Assembly: GCF_020700235.1 (NCBI RefSeq)
Contig: NZ_CP085301.1
Location: 1,240,001 to 1,304,000, forward strand
Source: Haladaptatus pallidirubidus
GTDB taxonomy: Archaea; Halobacteriota; Halobacteria; Halobacteriales; Haladaptataceae
Direction of reading: 5' to 3'
DNA length: 64,000 nt
In this document: piece by piece, positions 51,623 to 60,268 of the stretch
How positions within the stretch are numbered: position 1 is the first letter of the stretch
How the letters are laid out: the number at the start of each line of letters is the position of its first letter
The notes under the pieces: generated by a model
Databases searched by the model: none
Seen by the model: only the letters and a program-made list of their open reading frames with translations
Told to the model about the DNA's origin: nothing
Translations under genes and position numbers: made by a program

Positions 51623-52102
51623 TCAAACTCTCCGAACAATCTTCATCGCCGTCTCCTCCGCAACTGCTTCCCACTCCTCGGGCCACTCGCCGCCGCGTTT
51701 CGGCGGTTCGAGTCCGAAGGTTACCGGCGAAAACGACACGTGCTCGAAGGAGTCCGCGGCCAGGTCGCCAACGAACTCGGCGATTTCGCGCTTCGACGAC
51801 ACTCCACCCGAAGCCAAATCGTAATATCCCGTAAATACCTGAAACACCGATACTCGCTCGTACTCGTCCAATTTTCCCTCGTCCACGTAGTAGAGCAGTT
51901 TCGCGGTGTTATTCACCGGGTCGGCCCTGCGCCACTCCAGTTCGACCGCGACGAACTGGTCGTCGGTGTGACCGACTACGTCCACCGGCGTTCGCCGAAT
52001 GCGGTGTTCAGTCTCCCAGACGAACCGCGACAGACGCTCGGCGAGCGTATCGCGGATGCGGTCGCGCGCGGCTTCGGCGAACGTGCCCACGAGCTGGCCC
52101 AA
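51623..52102 (-). CDS. Possible PD-(D/E)XK-fold protein
   Basis: 159 residues, no certain family. The segment RRTPVDVVGHTDDQFVAVELEWRRADPVNNTAKLLYYVDEG has the spacing of a PD-(D/E)xK nuclease core, with Asp in PVD and Glu in VELEW, although the usual Lys is replaced. Such cores occur in Holliday-junction and restriction-type nucleases and also in inactive structural relatives. The rest is helical. It lies between bcp (convergent) and leuS (divergent). It could be a defence or repair protein; I have no other evidence. Confidence 0.55.
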   Translation of the reverse strand: MGQLVGTFAEAARDRIRDTLAERLSRFVWETEHRIRRTPVDVVGHTDDQFVAVELEWRRADPVNNTAKLLYYVDEGKLDEYERVSVFQVFTGYYDLASGGVSSKREIAEFVGDLAADSFEHVSFSPVTFGLEPPKRGGEWPEEWEAVAEETAMKIVRRV

Positions 52103-52211
52103 CTCACCTCCGTCAAATCAGCCTTTCGACTAGTTGCAACAATTGCCACAACCTGACAGACCGAACAGTCTGGTCTGCTAGCTCTTTGCCCAACGAGAGC
52201 GGAAGAAGCGT

Positions 52212-55058
52212 ATGGAGTACAACCCGCGGGAAATCGAATCCAAGTGGCAGTCCCGGTGGGCGGAAGACGGCCAGTACGAGGTTTCCCCATCCGACGAGGC
52301 GGCAACCTTCGTCACGGTGCCGTACCCCTATCCGAGCGGCGGAATGCACATCGGCCACGCGCGAACCTACACCGTTCCCGACGTGTGGGCGCGGTACCGT
52401 CGTTCGCAGGGCGACAACGTCCTGTTTCCCATCGCGTGGCACGTCACGGGAACGCCCATCGTCGGCGCGGTCGAACGCCTGGAAAACCGCGAGGAAAAAC
52501 AGCTATCGGTTCTACAGGACTCCTACAACGTCTCCGACGAAGATTTGGCGCGGATGGAGACGCCGATGGAGTACGCCCGGTATTTCATCGAAAACAGCTA
52601 CAAGAAGAACATGCAGTCGCTCGGTCTCTCGGTGGACTGGCGGCGCGAGTTCACGACCAACGACGAGGCCTACTCGAAATTTATCACGTGGCAGTACGAG
52701 ACGCTGAACGAGCGCGGCCTGCTGGAGAAGGGCCTACATCCCGTTAAATTTTGCACGAACGAGAAAAATCCGGTGACGACCCACGACCTGCTCGAAGGAG
52801 AAGCGGCCGAGTTTCAGGAGTACACGCTGGTCAAATTCGGTTGGAATGCGGACGGTGAGAACGCGACGGTTCCGATGGCAACCCTGCGACCGGAGACGGT
52901 ACACGGCGTGACGAACGCCTACATCGACCCGGAAGCCGAATACGTCGAGGCCGACGTGGACGGCGAACGGTGGGTCGTCTCCGAATCCGCCGCCGAGAAA
53001 CTGGAACTGCAGGCTCGCGATGTCCGAATCCGCGACCGCTTTTCGGGCGAACGATTGGTCGGCGAGCGTGTCAAAAATCCGACTACGGGCGACGACGTGC
53101 CGGTCTTGCCCGCGAATTTCGTGGACGCCGACAACGCCACCGGAGTCGTGATGTCGGTTCCGGCGCACAGTCCCGACGATTGGGTTGCCCTGCGAGAAGC
53201 AAAAGAAGAAGACGACAGAATGGAGCAGTACGGCATCGACCCCGCGGAAATCGACGCCATCGAACCGAAAGCCGTCATCGACGTAGGGGGCTACGGCGAG
53301 TTCCCCGCGAAGGACGCCGTGGAAGAGTACGGTATCGAGGATTCCGCCGATTCGGCGCTGAAAGACGCAACGCAGGAAATCTACACCCGCGAGTTTCACG
53401 ACGGAACGCTGCGCGAGATGTACGGCGGCTACTCCGGCGAAATCGTCGAAGACGTGCGCGATGGATTGAAAGCCGAGTTTCAAAAGCGGGGGTCGTTCGA
53501 CGCGATGTACGAGTTTACCGAGAACGTCGTTTGTCGCTGCGGTGGCGCCGTCGAAGTTGCAGAACAGGAAACGTGGTTTCTCCGGTACGACGACGAGGAG
53601 TGGAAGCGAAAAGCGCACGAGGCGGTTGCCGAATTGAATGCGATTCCGGAGGCCACCCGCGAGCAGTACGACCACACCGTCGATTGGCTGAACGAGTGGC
53701 CGTGTATCCGCAACTACGGACTGGGGACTCGACTGCCGTGGGACGACCGATTCGTCATCGAACCGCTATCGGATTCGACCATCTACATGGCCTACTACAC
53801 CTTCGCGCACCGTCTGTCCGATATTCCGCCCGAGGAGATGGACAGGGAGTTCTTCGATACGATGTTTTTCGACGACGGTGACGACGAAATCGCCCGCTCC
53901 CTGCGCGAGGAGTGGGAGTACTGGTATCCGGTCGATTACCGTTGTTCCGCCAACGATTTGGTCAGCAACCACCTGACGTTCTTCCTGTTCCACCACGCGG
54001 AGTTGTTCGAACCGGAAAACTGGCCGCGGGGAATCACGGTGATGGGTCTGGGACTGTTGGAGGGTGAGAAGATGTCCTCCTCGAAGGGGCACGTCGTCCT
54101 GCCGGAGGAAGCCATCGAACAGTACGGCGCGGACACGGTGCGTTTTTTCCTGATGAACAGCGCCGAACCGTGGCAGGATTACGACTGGCGGAGCGACCAT
54201 GTCGAAAGCACCCGGAACCAACTGCGGCGGTTCTGGAACCGCGCGACCGAGGTAATCGAGTCCGACGAAGTCGATGACGGCAAACGCGACCTGCACCGAA
54301 TTGACCACTGGTTGCTGTCGAAACTGCAAGAAACGGTGCGAGATGCCACTAAGGCGATGGATCGGTTCGAAACGCGAACCGCCAGTCAGGCCGTCTTCTA
54401 CGGATTCGAAGAACACATAAAATGGTATCGCAAGCGAACCGACACCGATCGGCCGGGCGCGCGGTGGACTCTGCGCGAAGTTTTGGACGTTCGATTGCGC
54501 CTGTTAGCTCCGTTCGTCCCGTTCATGGCGAGTGAACTGCGCGAGCAGTTGACGAGCGAGCCAATCTCTTCCGCGTCGTGGCCGAAATCGAATCCCGAGT
54601 TCGAGAGCGTACTCACGGAAGCCGAGGAATCGCTGGTCGGGGGACTGACCGAAGACATCCGCGATATCGTGGCCGTGACGGACGTCAATCCGGAAACGAT
54701 CCGGGTGTACGTCGCGGCGGACTGGAAGAGTAGGGTACTCGCCAAAGTCACAGAAACCGGCCCGGACGTGGGTGCAGCGATGAGAAGCATCATGCGGGAC
54801 GAGGAACTGCGCGAGAAAGGCAACGAAGTGAACCAACTCGTGCAGAAACTGGTCGAGGATGTGCGCGAGCGACCGAACGATGAAGTGGACGTGTTGTCCG
54901 AGGTGGACGAACTATCGGTGTACGAAGATGCTCGGAACTTTTTCGAACAGGAGTTCGACGCGGAAATCGAAATTTCTCGTGAGGGTACTAACGCATACGA
55001 CCCCGCCGACAAAGCTCGGCACGCGACACCGCTGCGGCCTGCGATCTACTTGGAGTAA
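52212..55058 (+). CDS. leuS: Leucyl-tRNA synthetase
   Basis: 948 residues, class I synthetase of archaeal type. HIGH motif: PYPYPSGGMHIGHARTYT near residue 38. The CP1 editing region occupies about residues 170-560 with TLRPETVHGVTN. A four-Cys zinc pattern is partly kept around NVVCRCGG. The KMSKS signature reads EGEKMSSSKGHVVLP near residue 617. The C-terminal anticodon domain ends with ARHATPLRPAIYLE. It begins 109 bases downstream of the divergent gene's start with a purine-rich leader. Confidence 0.96.
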   Translation: MEYNPREIESKWQSRWAEDGQYEVSPSDEAATFVTVPYPYPSGGMHIGHARTYTVPDVWARYRRSQGDNVLFPIAWHVTGTPIVGAVERLENREEKQLSVLQDSYNVSDEDLARMETPMEYARYFIENSYKKNMQSLGLSVDWRREFTTNDEAYSKFITWQYETLNERGLLEKGLHPVKFCTNEKNPVTTHDLLEGEAAEFQEYTLVKFGWNADGENATVPMATLRPETVHGVTNAYIDPEAEYVEADVDGERWVVSESAAEKLELQARDVRIRDRFSGERLVGERVKNPTTGDDVPVLPANFVDADNATGVVMSVPAHSPDDWVALREAKEEDDRMEQYGIDPAEIDAIEPKAVIDVGGYGEFPAKDAVEEYGIEDSADSALKDATQEIYTREFHDGTLREMYGGYSGEIVEDVRDGLKAEFQKRGSFDAMYEFTENVVCRCGGAVEVAEQETWFLRYDDEEWKRKAHEAVAELNAIPEATREQYDHTVDWLNEWPCIRNYGLGTRLPWDDRFVIEPLSDSTIYMAYYTFAHRLSDIPPEEMDREFFDTMFFDDGDDEIARSLREEWEYWYPVDYRCSANDLVSNHLTFFLFHHAELFEPENWPRGITVMGLGLLEGEKMSSSKGHVVLPEEAIEQYGADTVRFFLMNSAEPWQDYDWRSDHVESTRNQLRRFWNRATEVIESDEVDDGKRDLHRIDHWLLSKLQETVRDATKAMDRFETRTASQAVFYGFEEHIKWYRKRTDTDRPGARWTLREVLDVRLRLLAPFVPFMASELREQLTSEPISSASWPKSNPEFESVLTEAEESLVGGLTEDIRDIVAVTDVNPETIRVYVAADWKSRVLAKVTETGPDVGAAMRSIMRDEELREKGNEVNQLVQKLVEDVRERPNDEVDVLSEVDELSVYEDARNFFEQEFDAEIEISREGTNAYDPADKARHATPLRPAIYLE

Positions 55059-55161
55059 AATACACCGTGGGTTTTCGACACTACGGACGTTCGTTGTATC
55101 GACCCCGCTTTTGTTAATCTCTATGCGGTTGGAGAACTAACAACCGAGCAGGTGCCCTCCA

Positions 55162-55425
55162 ATGCTCCACCGAATCAGGTCGATTGCGGCCACGTCCGCA
55201 TACCGACTTTTTAGCCTCGCACTTATCGGAATCGCATTTGGCGGCATGTACTACCTCCCGACACGGAACCTGCTTGCCCTCAAAATCCCGGTGTACATCG
55301 CGCTTTCGGCTGGTGTTTGTGCCGTCATCACGCTCTTTTGTGACCTCCTCGCCGCAGGGGAGCGTGCGATGTCGGACTCGGATTCGAACTCCATAACCGA
55401 AGTCACCGGTGAGCGACTGCGGTAG
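55162..55425 (+). CDS. Small two-helix membrane protein
   Basis: 87 residues. Two hydrophobic segments (LFSLALIGIAFGGMYYLPT and IPVYIALSAGVCAVITLFCDLLA) surround a short polar turn. The tail is Ser/Asp-rich. No known function. The gene stands between leuS and ilvA, followed by 197 bases with no supported gene. Confidence 0.65.
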   Translation: MLHRIRSIAATSAYRLFSLALIGIAFGGMYYLPTRNLLALKIPVYIALSAGVCAVITLFCDLLAAGERAMSDSDSNSITEVTGERLR

Positions 55426-55622
55426 CGCGTTTACTTCGCCGCTGTCGTGGTGCCGGTTTCCTCGACGCCGCTGAATTGCTGTCCGTTGACCCTGTTTCTT
55501 TCACTTTCTTGCGTTCTTTTCCGGGGATATTTACTCGAAATAGGGTTCTCTCCCGAAAACTACGACCGATTTTACCGGTGTTCTTCCCAAACGATAAAGC
55601 GACCCGAAAACTACCGACCACC

Positions 55623-56834
55623 ATGCTAGAACTAGAGGACGTGCAGGAGGCGCGCGAGCGCGTCGCCGAAACCTCTCGGCACACGCCACTCGACTACTCA
55701 CACACTTTCTCTCGGATGACGGGCGCAGAAGTACACCTGAAACTGGAAACGTTCCAGCGAACGGGGTCGTTCAAAATCCGCGGCGCCACGAACCGAATCA
55801 CGACGCTCTCGGAGGAGGAAAAAGCGGCGGGCGTCGTCACTGCCAGCGCGGGCAATCACGCGCAGGGAGTCGCACTCGCGGCCACCCGAAGCGGCGTGGA
55901 TTCGAAAATCGTCATGCCCGAACACGCGCCGATTTCGAAGGTTCGGGCCACCGAAAACTACGGCGCAGAAACCGTCCTCCACGGCGAGGATTACGACGAG
56001 GCCGCGGAGCGCGCCCACGAAATCGAGGAATCGGAGGGCCGAACCTACGTCCACGCCTTCGACGACGAGATGGTGATGGCCGGACAGGGAACCATCGGGT
56101 TGGAAATCGTGGACGACCTGCCGAAGGTGGACACCGTGGTCGTTCCAATCGGCGGCGGCGGCCTCATCAGCGGCATCGCCACCGCAGTCAAGGGCCATAA
56201 CCCGGACGTTCGAATAGTCGGGGTGCAGTCCGAGGGCGCGTCCAGCGTCGCCGATTCGCTCCAGAAGGGGGCGGTGCAGACCCTCGACAGCGTGGACACC
56301 ATCGCGGACGGAATCGCTACCCGGAGCGTCGGGCAGAAGAACTTTGACATCATCGAATCCCGCGTGGACGAGGTCGTCACCGTCTCGGATTCGGAAACCG
56401 CGGTCGCACTCGCGTACCTCCTCGAACGGGGAAAAACGCTCGTGGAGGGTGCGGGTGCAGTCACCCTCGCGGCGACGCTCGAAGAGAAGTTCGACTTCGA
56501 TGAGAACGAAGTCGTGGTTCCAGTCCTGAGTGGGGGGAACATCGACATGAACATGCTCACCACGGTCATCATGCGCGGACTGGTCGAAACGGGGCGCTAC
56601 CTGAAAATCAAAACCGTTCTCAAAGACCGTCCGGGGTCGCTCCGCCAACTGCTCGACGTCATCGAAGAATCGCAGGCGAACATCTACGCCATCCAGCACG
56701 ACCGCACCTCCCGCGACATCGCGATGAACGCGACGGAAGTCGAACTCGACCTCGAAACGCGCGGACAGGAACACGTCGAAGGCCTGCTCGAATCGCTTCG
56801 GGAAAGTGGCTTCGACGTGGAAGTTCTCGTTTAA
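55623..56834 (+). CDS. ilvA: Threonine ammonia-lyase
   Basis: 403 residues; deaminates threonine to 2-oxobutanoate (via an enamine/imine) for isoleucine synthesis. PLP lysine lies in QRTGSFKIRGATN near residue 51. ASAGNHAQGVA is the substrate loop, and PIGGGGLISGIA the phosphate loop. A C-terminal ACT domain begins near residue 325 (KTVLKDRPGSLRQLLDVIEES), likely regulatory. The start at 55623 gives MLELEDVQEARERV. A RidA-family gene follows 120 bases later, which acts on the same reaction's unstable product. Confidence 0.94.
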   Translation: MLELEDVQEARERVAETSRHTPLDYSHTFSRMTGAEVHLKLETFQRTGSFKIRGATNRITTLSEEEKAAGVVTASAGNHAQGVALAATRSGVDSKIVMPEHAPISKVRATENYGAETVLHGEDYDEAAERAHEIEESEGRTYVHAFDDEMVMAGQGTIGLEIVDDLPKVDTVVVPIGGGGLISGIATAVKGHNPDVRIVGVQSEGASSVADSLQKGAVQTLDSVDTIADGIATRSVGQKNFDIIESRVDEVVTVSDSETAVALAYLLERGKTLVEGAGAVTLAATLEEKFDFDENEVVVPVLSGGNIDMNMLTTVIMRGLVETGRYLKIKTVLKDRPGSLRQLLDVIEESQANIYAIQHDRTSRDIAMNATEVELDLETRGQEHVEGLLESLRESGFDVEVLV

Positions 56835-56954
56835 TCTCGACCGCGTTTTACTCCCCTCTTTCGTTTACACTTTAGCCTGATTTTCCGGTTGTCTTCGACT
56901 GTCTTTCGTCTCCTTTTGACGTAGGTTTAAGTTGTGGCGGGCGAACACACCGAC

Positions 56955-57335
56955 ATGAAGCGCGTTATTAGCACGCAGGACGCTCCCGAGGCGGTCGGCG
57001 CGTACAGTCAGGCAACCACGAACGGCAACATCCTGTTCACCGCCGGACAGATTCCGATGACGCCGGACGGCGACCTGCTCGACGACGAGGACATCACAGT
57101 TCAGACCCGCCAAAGTTTGGAGAACGTCAAGGGCATCCTCGAAGAGGAAGGACTGACGATGCAGAACGTGCTGAAGGTGACCGTCTTCATGGACGACATC
57201 GAGGATTTCGACGAGATGAACGACTCCTACAAGGAGTATTTCCAGGACAATCCACCGGCCCGGAGCGCCGTCGAAGTCGCCAACCTGCCGAAAGGCGTCG
57301 GCGTCGAAATCGAAGCCATCGCCAGCACCGAGTAA
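56955..57335 (+). CDS. ridA: RidA family enamine/imine deaminase
   Basis: 126 residues. KRVISTQDAPEAVGAYSQATTNG and LFTAGQIPMTPDG begin the fold; the Arg-containing PPARSAVEVANLPKGVGVEIEAIA segment holds the substrate-binding arginine (R105 region). RidA hydrolyses 2-aminoacrylate and 2-iminobutyrate released by PLP enzymes such as IlvA, which protects other enzymes. Its position directly after ilvA supports that role. The following small membrane protein starts 3 bases after its stop. Confidence 0.94.
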   Translation: MKRVISTQDAPEAVGAYSQATTNGNILFTAGQIPMTPDGDLLDDEDITVQTRQSLENVKGILEEEGLTMQNVLKVTVFMDDIEDFDEMNDSYKEYFQDNPPARSAVEVANLPKGVGVEIEAIASTE

Positions 57336-57338
57336 GCG

Positions 57339-57527
57339 ATGAACCCCCGTGTCAAGGCGAGTCTCCTGTGGGGCGTCGTCGGCGTCCTCTCGTTTCTCGT
57401 TCTCTTGCAGGGGTACGAACTCCTCACCGAGTATCGGTACTCCATCGGACTGAAGGTCGGAACGACGCTCCTCGTCGGGGTCGGAACGGTGGCTCTCACC
57501 TACGCCGCCGACGAGTTTCTCGATTAG
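57339..57527 (+). CDS. Small membrane protein after ridA
   Basis: 62 residues. Two hydrophobic segments (ASLLWGVVGVLSFLVLLQGYEL and KVGTTLLVGVGTVALTYAA) with a short basic loop between. It starts 3 bases after ridA stops, so it is coupled to it. I know no function for the family. It ends 42 bases before tRNA-Ser. Confidence 0.7.
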   Translation: MNPRVKASLLWGVVGVLSFLVLLQGYELLTEYRYSIGLKVGTTLLVGVGTVALTYAADEFLD

Positions 57528-57569
57528 AACAGAAGGCTTTAAAAACTCCACCCGGTTACAAATTGGTAG

Positions 57570-57651
57570 GCCGGGATGGCCGAATGGCAAAGCGCACGCC
57601 TGGAAAGCGTGTTCCCTTATGGGATTCTGGGTTCAAATCCCAGTCCCGGCG
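57570..57651 (+). tRNA. tRNA-Ser (GGA)
   Basis: 82 bases with discriminator G73. The acceptor stem GCCGGGA pairs with TCCCGGC. The anticodon stem CACGC/GCGTG closes the loop CTGGAAA with anticodon GGA. The long variable arm (TTCCCTTATGGGATT region) is characteristic of Ser tRNAs, and the T-arm is CTGGGTTCAAATCCCAG. CCA is not encoded. No intron. Confidence 0.96.
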
Positions 57652-57670
57652 TATTTTCGCGAACTAAACT

Positions 57671-57696
57671 GTGAGCACCGTAGAGCGTGTGCTCAC
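57671..57696 (+). terminator. Inverted repeat downstream of tRNA-Ser
   Basis: GTGAGCAC (57671-57678) and GTGCTCAC (57689-57696) are perfectly complementary with a 10-base loop. They start 20 bases after the tRNA, in the right place for a processing or termination structure. No T-run follows, so a termination role is only suggested. Confidence 0.35.
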
Positions 57697-57733
57697 GCCA
57701 GTCTAAATGGATAATCGCCGAAACCGGAATAAG

Positions 57734-57937
57734 CTATTCTTTCAATCGATATTTCGTCATCCCCTTCTCTCGCCGTCGTTCCACGCGCTGTTCGACCACC
57801 AACTCGCTCAGCGCACCTTCGACCGTGTCCCGCGAATCGCCCCTCACGAGCGAAACCAGCGACCGACTGGTGACCGGCCCCGGATACGCCCGTTCGAGTT
57901 CCTCCAATACCGCCCGTTTCGTCCGTTTTGATGCCAT
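57734..57937 (-). CDS. Small winged-helix protein
   Basis: 67 residues from the ATG at 57937. KRAVLEELERAYPGPVTSRSLVSLV then DTVEGALSELVVEQRVERRREKGMTKYRL is a compact winged helix (helix, helix, recognition helix, wing). It is probably a DNA-binding or RNA-polymerase-associated regulator. The next gene, a standalone RAM domain, starts upstream in the same direction, 101 bases away. Confidence 0.75.
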   Translation of the reverse strand: MASKRTKRAVLEELERAYPGPVTSRSLVSLVRGDSRDTVEGALSELVVEQRVERRREKGMTKYRLKE

Positions 57938-58038
57938 TGCACTCCCCTGATGACGTTCGATTCCTCGCGTCTTAGAACTTTTAGCGACAATCGGCCGAAC
58001 GACCGCTCGCCGCGCCACCTACTTCACGCCGACGAAGT

Positions 58039-58269
58039 CTACTCCATAGCCATGTAGGTGTGCGTGTTTTCGACGCCGTTAACCGTCAGAACGCCGGACG
58101 TGACGATCTCTCTGACATCGGCGGGCGTCTCAACGTCGATTTTTGCGATAATATCGACATCTCCGGCGACGATATTGGTGGTAACGACGCCGTCGATTTC
58201 CGTGATCGCATCGCGTATTTGATCTACTGCTGGCACATTTGCTTTGATGAGAACGTATGCGGTGACCAT
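58039..58269 (-). CDS. Standalone Lrp/AsnC ligand-binding (RAM) domain
   Basis: 76 residues. The whole protein is one RAM domain: VTAYVLIKANVPAVDQIRDAITEIDGVVTTNIVAGDVDIIAKIDVET and GVLTVNGVENTHTYMAME. There is no HTH. Such small effector-binding proteins can pair with full-length Lrp regulators or bind amino acids by themselves. The 60 bases downstream to the winged-helix gene are free. Confidence 0.88.
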   Translation of the reverse strand: MVTAYVLIKANVPAVDQIRDAITEIDGVVTTNIVAGDVDIIAKIDVETPADVREIVTSGVLTVNGVENTHTYMAME

Positions 58270-58351
58270 CGTACTTCTCCCTCCTAACTAGACGTTTGCA
58301 ACCAGCATAGCCTTCGCGACTACGGACGAAAGTTCGGCTTCCACGGTCGAT

Positions 58352-58590
58352 TCAGTTCACCGAAACCCAGTTCCGCTCTTCGGCCACTTCCGCACCGTCG
58401 TGAAGATGCAGGCCGCACGGCGGCCTGCCCGGTCGCCTGCTCTTGCGGATTTTCGCGCTCACAGACCGTCAAAACCTCACCGCGCAATCGCTCGTTCGCA
58501 CTCGCAACGTCGCCCACTGTTCCTGCGGAAATCTCCTCCAAGACATCGTCTACGCCGTCATCGACCCGTGAATCGGTTGCGGCCGACTAC
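58352..58590 (-). pseudogene. Possible decayed gene in a gap without other genes
   Basis: Between 58270 and 58610 there is no convincing intact gene. Leftward from about 58590 a frame gives VDDGVDDVLEEISAGTVGD and ANERLRGEVLTVCEREN, then turns to Arg-rich sequence. In a shifted frame the DNA reads GLHLHDGAEVAEERNWVSVN with a stop at 58352-58354, a natural-looking protein end. A frameshift of a short acidic protein would explain both. No start codon was found. Confidence 0.3.
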
Positions 58591-58610
58591 TCGAAAGTCG
58601 GTACCGCTGA

Positions 58611-58796
58611 CTACTCCACAACGCTAATGTCGGAATCCGGCGCGTTCTCCTTCACGCTCTCGATCCCTTGCTCCGCGGTCGCCTGCCGTTGGTATCCCTC
58701 TCCGCTGTCCGCAATGATGTTACCGTTGTCGTGAACTAGTCTCCAGCGCCATTCCTCACGGGCGTCTTGATACAATTCGAAGGTTGCTTTGCTCAT
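58611..58796 (-). CDS. YegP-like (DUF1508) single-domain protein
   Basis: 61 residues from the ATG at 58796. KATFELYQDAREEWRWRLVHDNGNIIADSGEGYQ and GIESVKENAPDSDI form one YegP/HVO_2922-type domain, a small beta-alpha fold of unknown function found singly in haloarchaea and duplicated in bacteria. Trp in EWRWRLV and the GEGYQ loop are the conserved parts. About 190 bases of AT-rich sequence separate it from the CAP-domain gene. Confidence 0.88.
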   Translation of the reverse strand: MSKATFELYQDAREEWRWRLVHDNGNIIADSGEGYQRQATAEQGIESVKENAPDSDISVVE

Positions 58797-58987
58797 CGGC
58801 GACCGAAGATACGGCCGCAATCGACGTAATACCCGGTTTTCTGCCAGATTTCTGGACTATCGAGCTATCGAGTTCTCAATTTCAATCAAGATTTCCAATT
58901 CATTGCGTCTTCGATCGTGTGTCCAGTTCGACTTGAAACTGAAATCGGGCATGGGGTTCATCTTTCCCCGGGTCGAAGAGAAAGTGA

Positions 58988-59605
58988 ATGCGTTCGCTCG
59001 TCCCTCCAATCCTTGCCTTCGCGGTACTGTTGTTTTTCGGCGCCTACTTCGTCGGCTATCCGGTTCCCGGCGCGGATACGCTCGATTCGTTTCAAGGGGC
59101 GGAGGTAATCGAAGTTCCCGACGACAATCCCGAAACGGTGACCGAACCGACCGACCCCGAGTTCCGCCGCTGGGTCGAATTCTACATCCATCGCTACGTG
59201 AACGAGGAGCGAACCAACCACGGGTTACAACCCGTCGAATTCGATACCGCGCTCCGCGACATCGCGCGCAATCACAGCGAGGAGATGGGTCGTGAGGGCT
59301 ACTTCTCACACGTGTCTCCATCCGGGGAAAGCCCGAATGACCGCTATCGAAAAGCCGATTATCACTGTCTCCGGGGTTCGGGCGAAAACATCGCCTACAC
59401 CTACTTCGACCGCCAGGTGCGAACCGAAAACGGCAGCGTCGTTCGCTATCGAACCGCTGACGAACTCGCCCGCGGAATCGTCACGCAGTGGATGAACTCC
59501 CCGAGCCATCGGGAAAATCTTCTCTCAGAAAACTGGGAACGGGAGGGAATCGGTGTCTACTACGCCGAAAGCGAGCGCATCTTCGCCACTCAGAATTTCT
59601 GTTAG
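58988..59605 (+). CDS. CAP-domain (SCP-like) exported protein
   Basis: 205 residues. One N-terminal hydrophobic segment (LVPPILAFAVLLFFGAYFVGY) is a membrane anchor or signal. From residue about 58 the CAP fold shows ARNHSEEMGREGYFSHVSP, GENIAYTYF and MNSPSHRENLLSENWEREGIG, which contain the conserved His and Glu of the cleft (His near 98 and 174). The role in archaea is not known; related bacterial proteins are extracellular and some bind lipids or act on cell envelopes. Confidence 0.9.
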   Translation: MRSLVPPILAFAVLLFFGAYFVGYPVPGADTLDSFQGAEVIEVPDDNPETVTEPTDPEFRRWVEFYIHRYVNEERTNHGLQPVEFDTALRDIARNHSEEMGREGYFSHVSPSGESPNDRYRKADYHCLRGSGENIAYTYFDRQVRTENGSVVRYRTADELARGIVTQWMNSPSHRENLLSENWEREGIGVYYAESERIFATQNFC

Positions 59606-59677
59606 GATAGCACAAAAAATTAAATACTTGTGGTGAAACGTTTCTGGAAAGAACATTCTTTCGGGGAATAACGACAG

Positions 59678-60244
59678 ATGGGATGCCAGACCGGTGAATT
59701 AGAGCAGGTCGATGAATCGCTGTCCAGAGACGTTGTGTTCCAAATACTGAGTAATCAACGACGGCGATACACGCTTCATCATCTTCGCCAGCACGATCGA
59801 TCGGTCGAAATCGGCGAACTGGCCACACAAATCGCGGCGTGGGAAAATGACGTTTCCATTTCCGACGTAAGCTCTCAACAGCGAAAACGGGTGTACAACA
59901 CCCTTCAACAGGCGCATCTTCCGAAACTCGACGAAACCGGTTTCGTGGAATACGATCCCGCTCACGGAAACATTTCGCTGACCGAGAAAGCCGAAAAACT
60001 GACGGTGTATCTGGAGCTCGTTCCCGACAACGACCTGCCGTGGTCACAGTACTACTTCGTCCTCGGGTGTGTCAGCCTCGCCCTGGTCACCGGCGCGTGG
60101 TTGGACGCCGGGCCGCTCGGACTCGTTCCGGATTTCGGCTGGGCGCTCGGACTCGCACTGTTGGTCACGCTCTCCGGTGCAGTCAACGTGTATTATCATC
60201 GGAACCTCCATCGCGGGCACACGGAAGTTCCTGAACAGGGCTGA
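59678..60244 (+). CDS. Winged-helix protein with two membrane segments (DUF7344-type)
   Basis: 188 residues. Residues 18-110 form a haloarchaeal winged helix (VVFQILSNQRRRYTLHHLRQHD, RKRVYNTLQQAHLPKLDETGFVEYD). Two hydrophobic segments (YFVLGCVSLALVTGAWLDAG and GWALGLALLVTLSGAVNVY) place it in the membrane. These are putative membrane-bound regulators of unknown target. An AT-rich upstream region (AAAAAATTAAATACTTG, about 59614-59630) contains the likely promoter. Confidence 0.78.
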   Translation: MGCQTGELEQVDESLSRDVVFQILSNQRRRYTLHHLRQHDRSVEIGELATQIAAWENDVSISDVSSQQRKRVYNTLQQAHLPKLDETGFVEYDPAHGNISLTEKAEKLTVYLELVPDNDLPWSQYYFVLGCVSLALVTGAWLDAGPLGLVPDFGWALGLALLVTLSGAVNVYYHRNLHRGHTEVPEQG

Positions 60245-60268
60245 ACCCAGTCTAAAACCATTTTAGTA

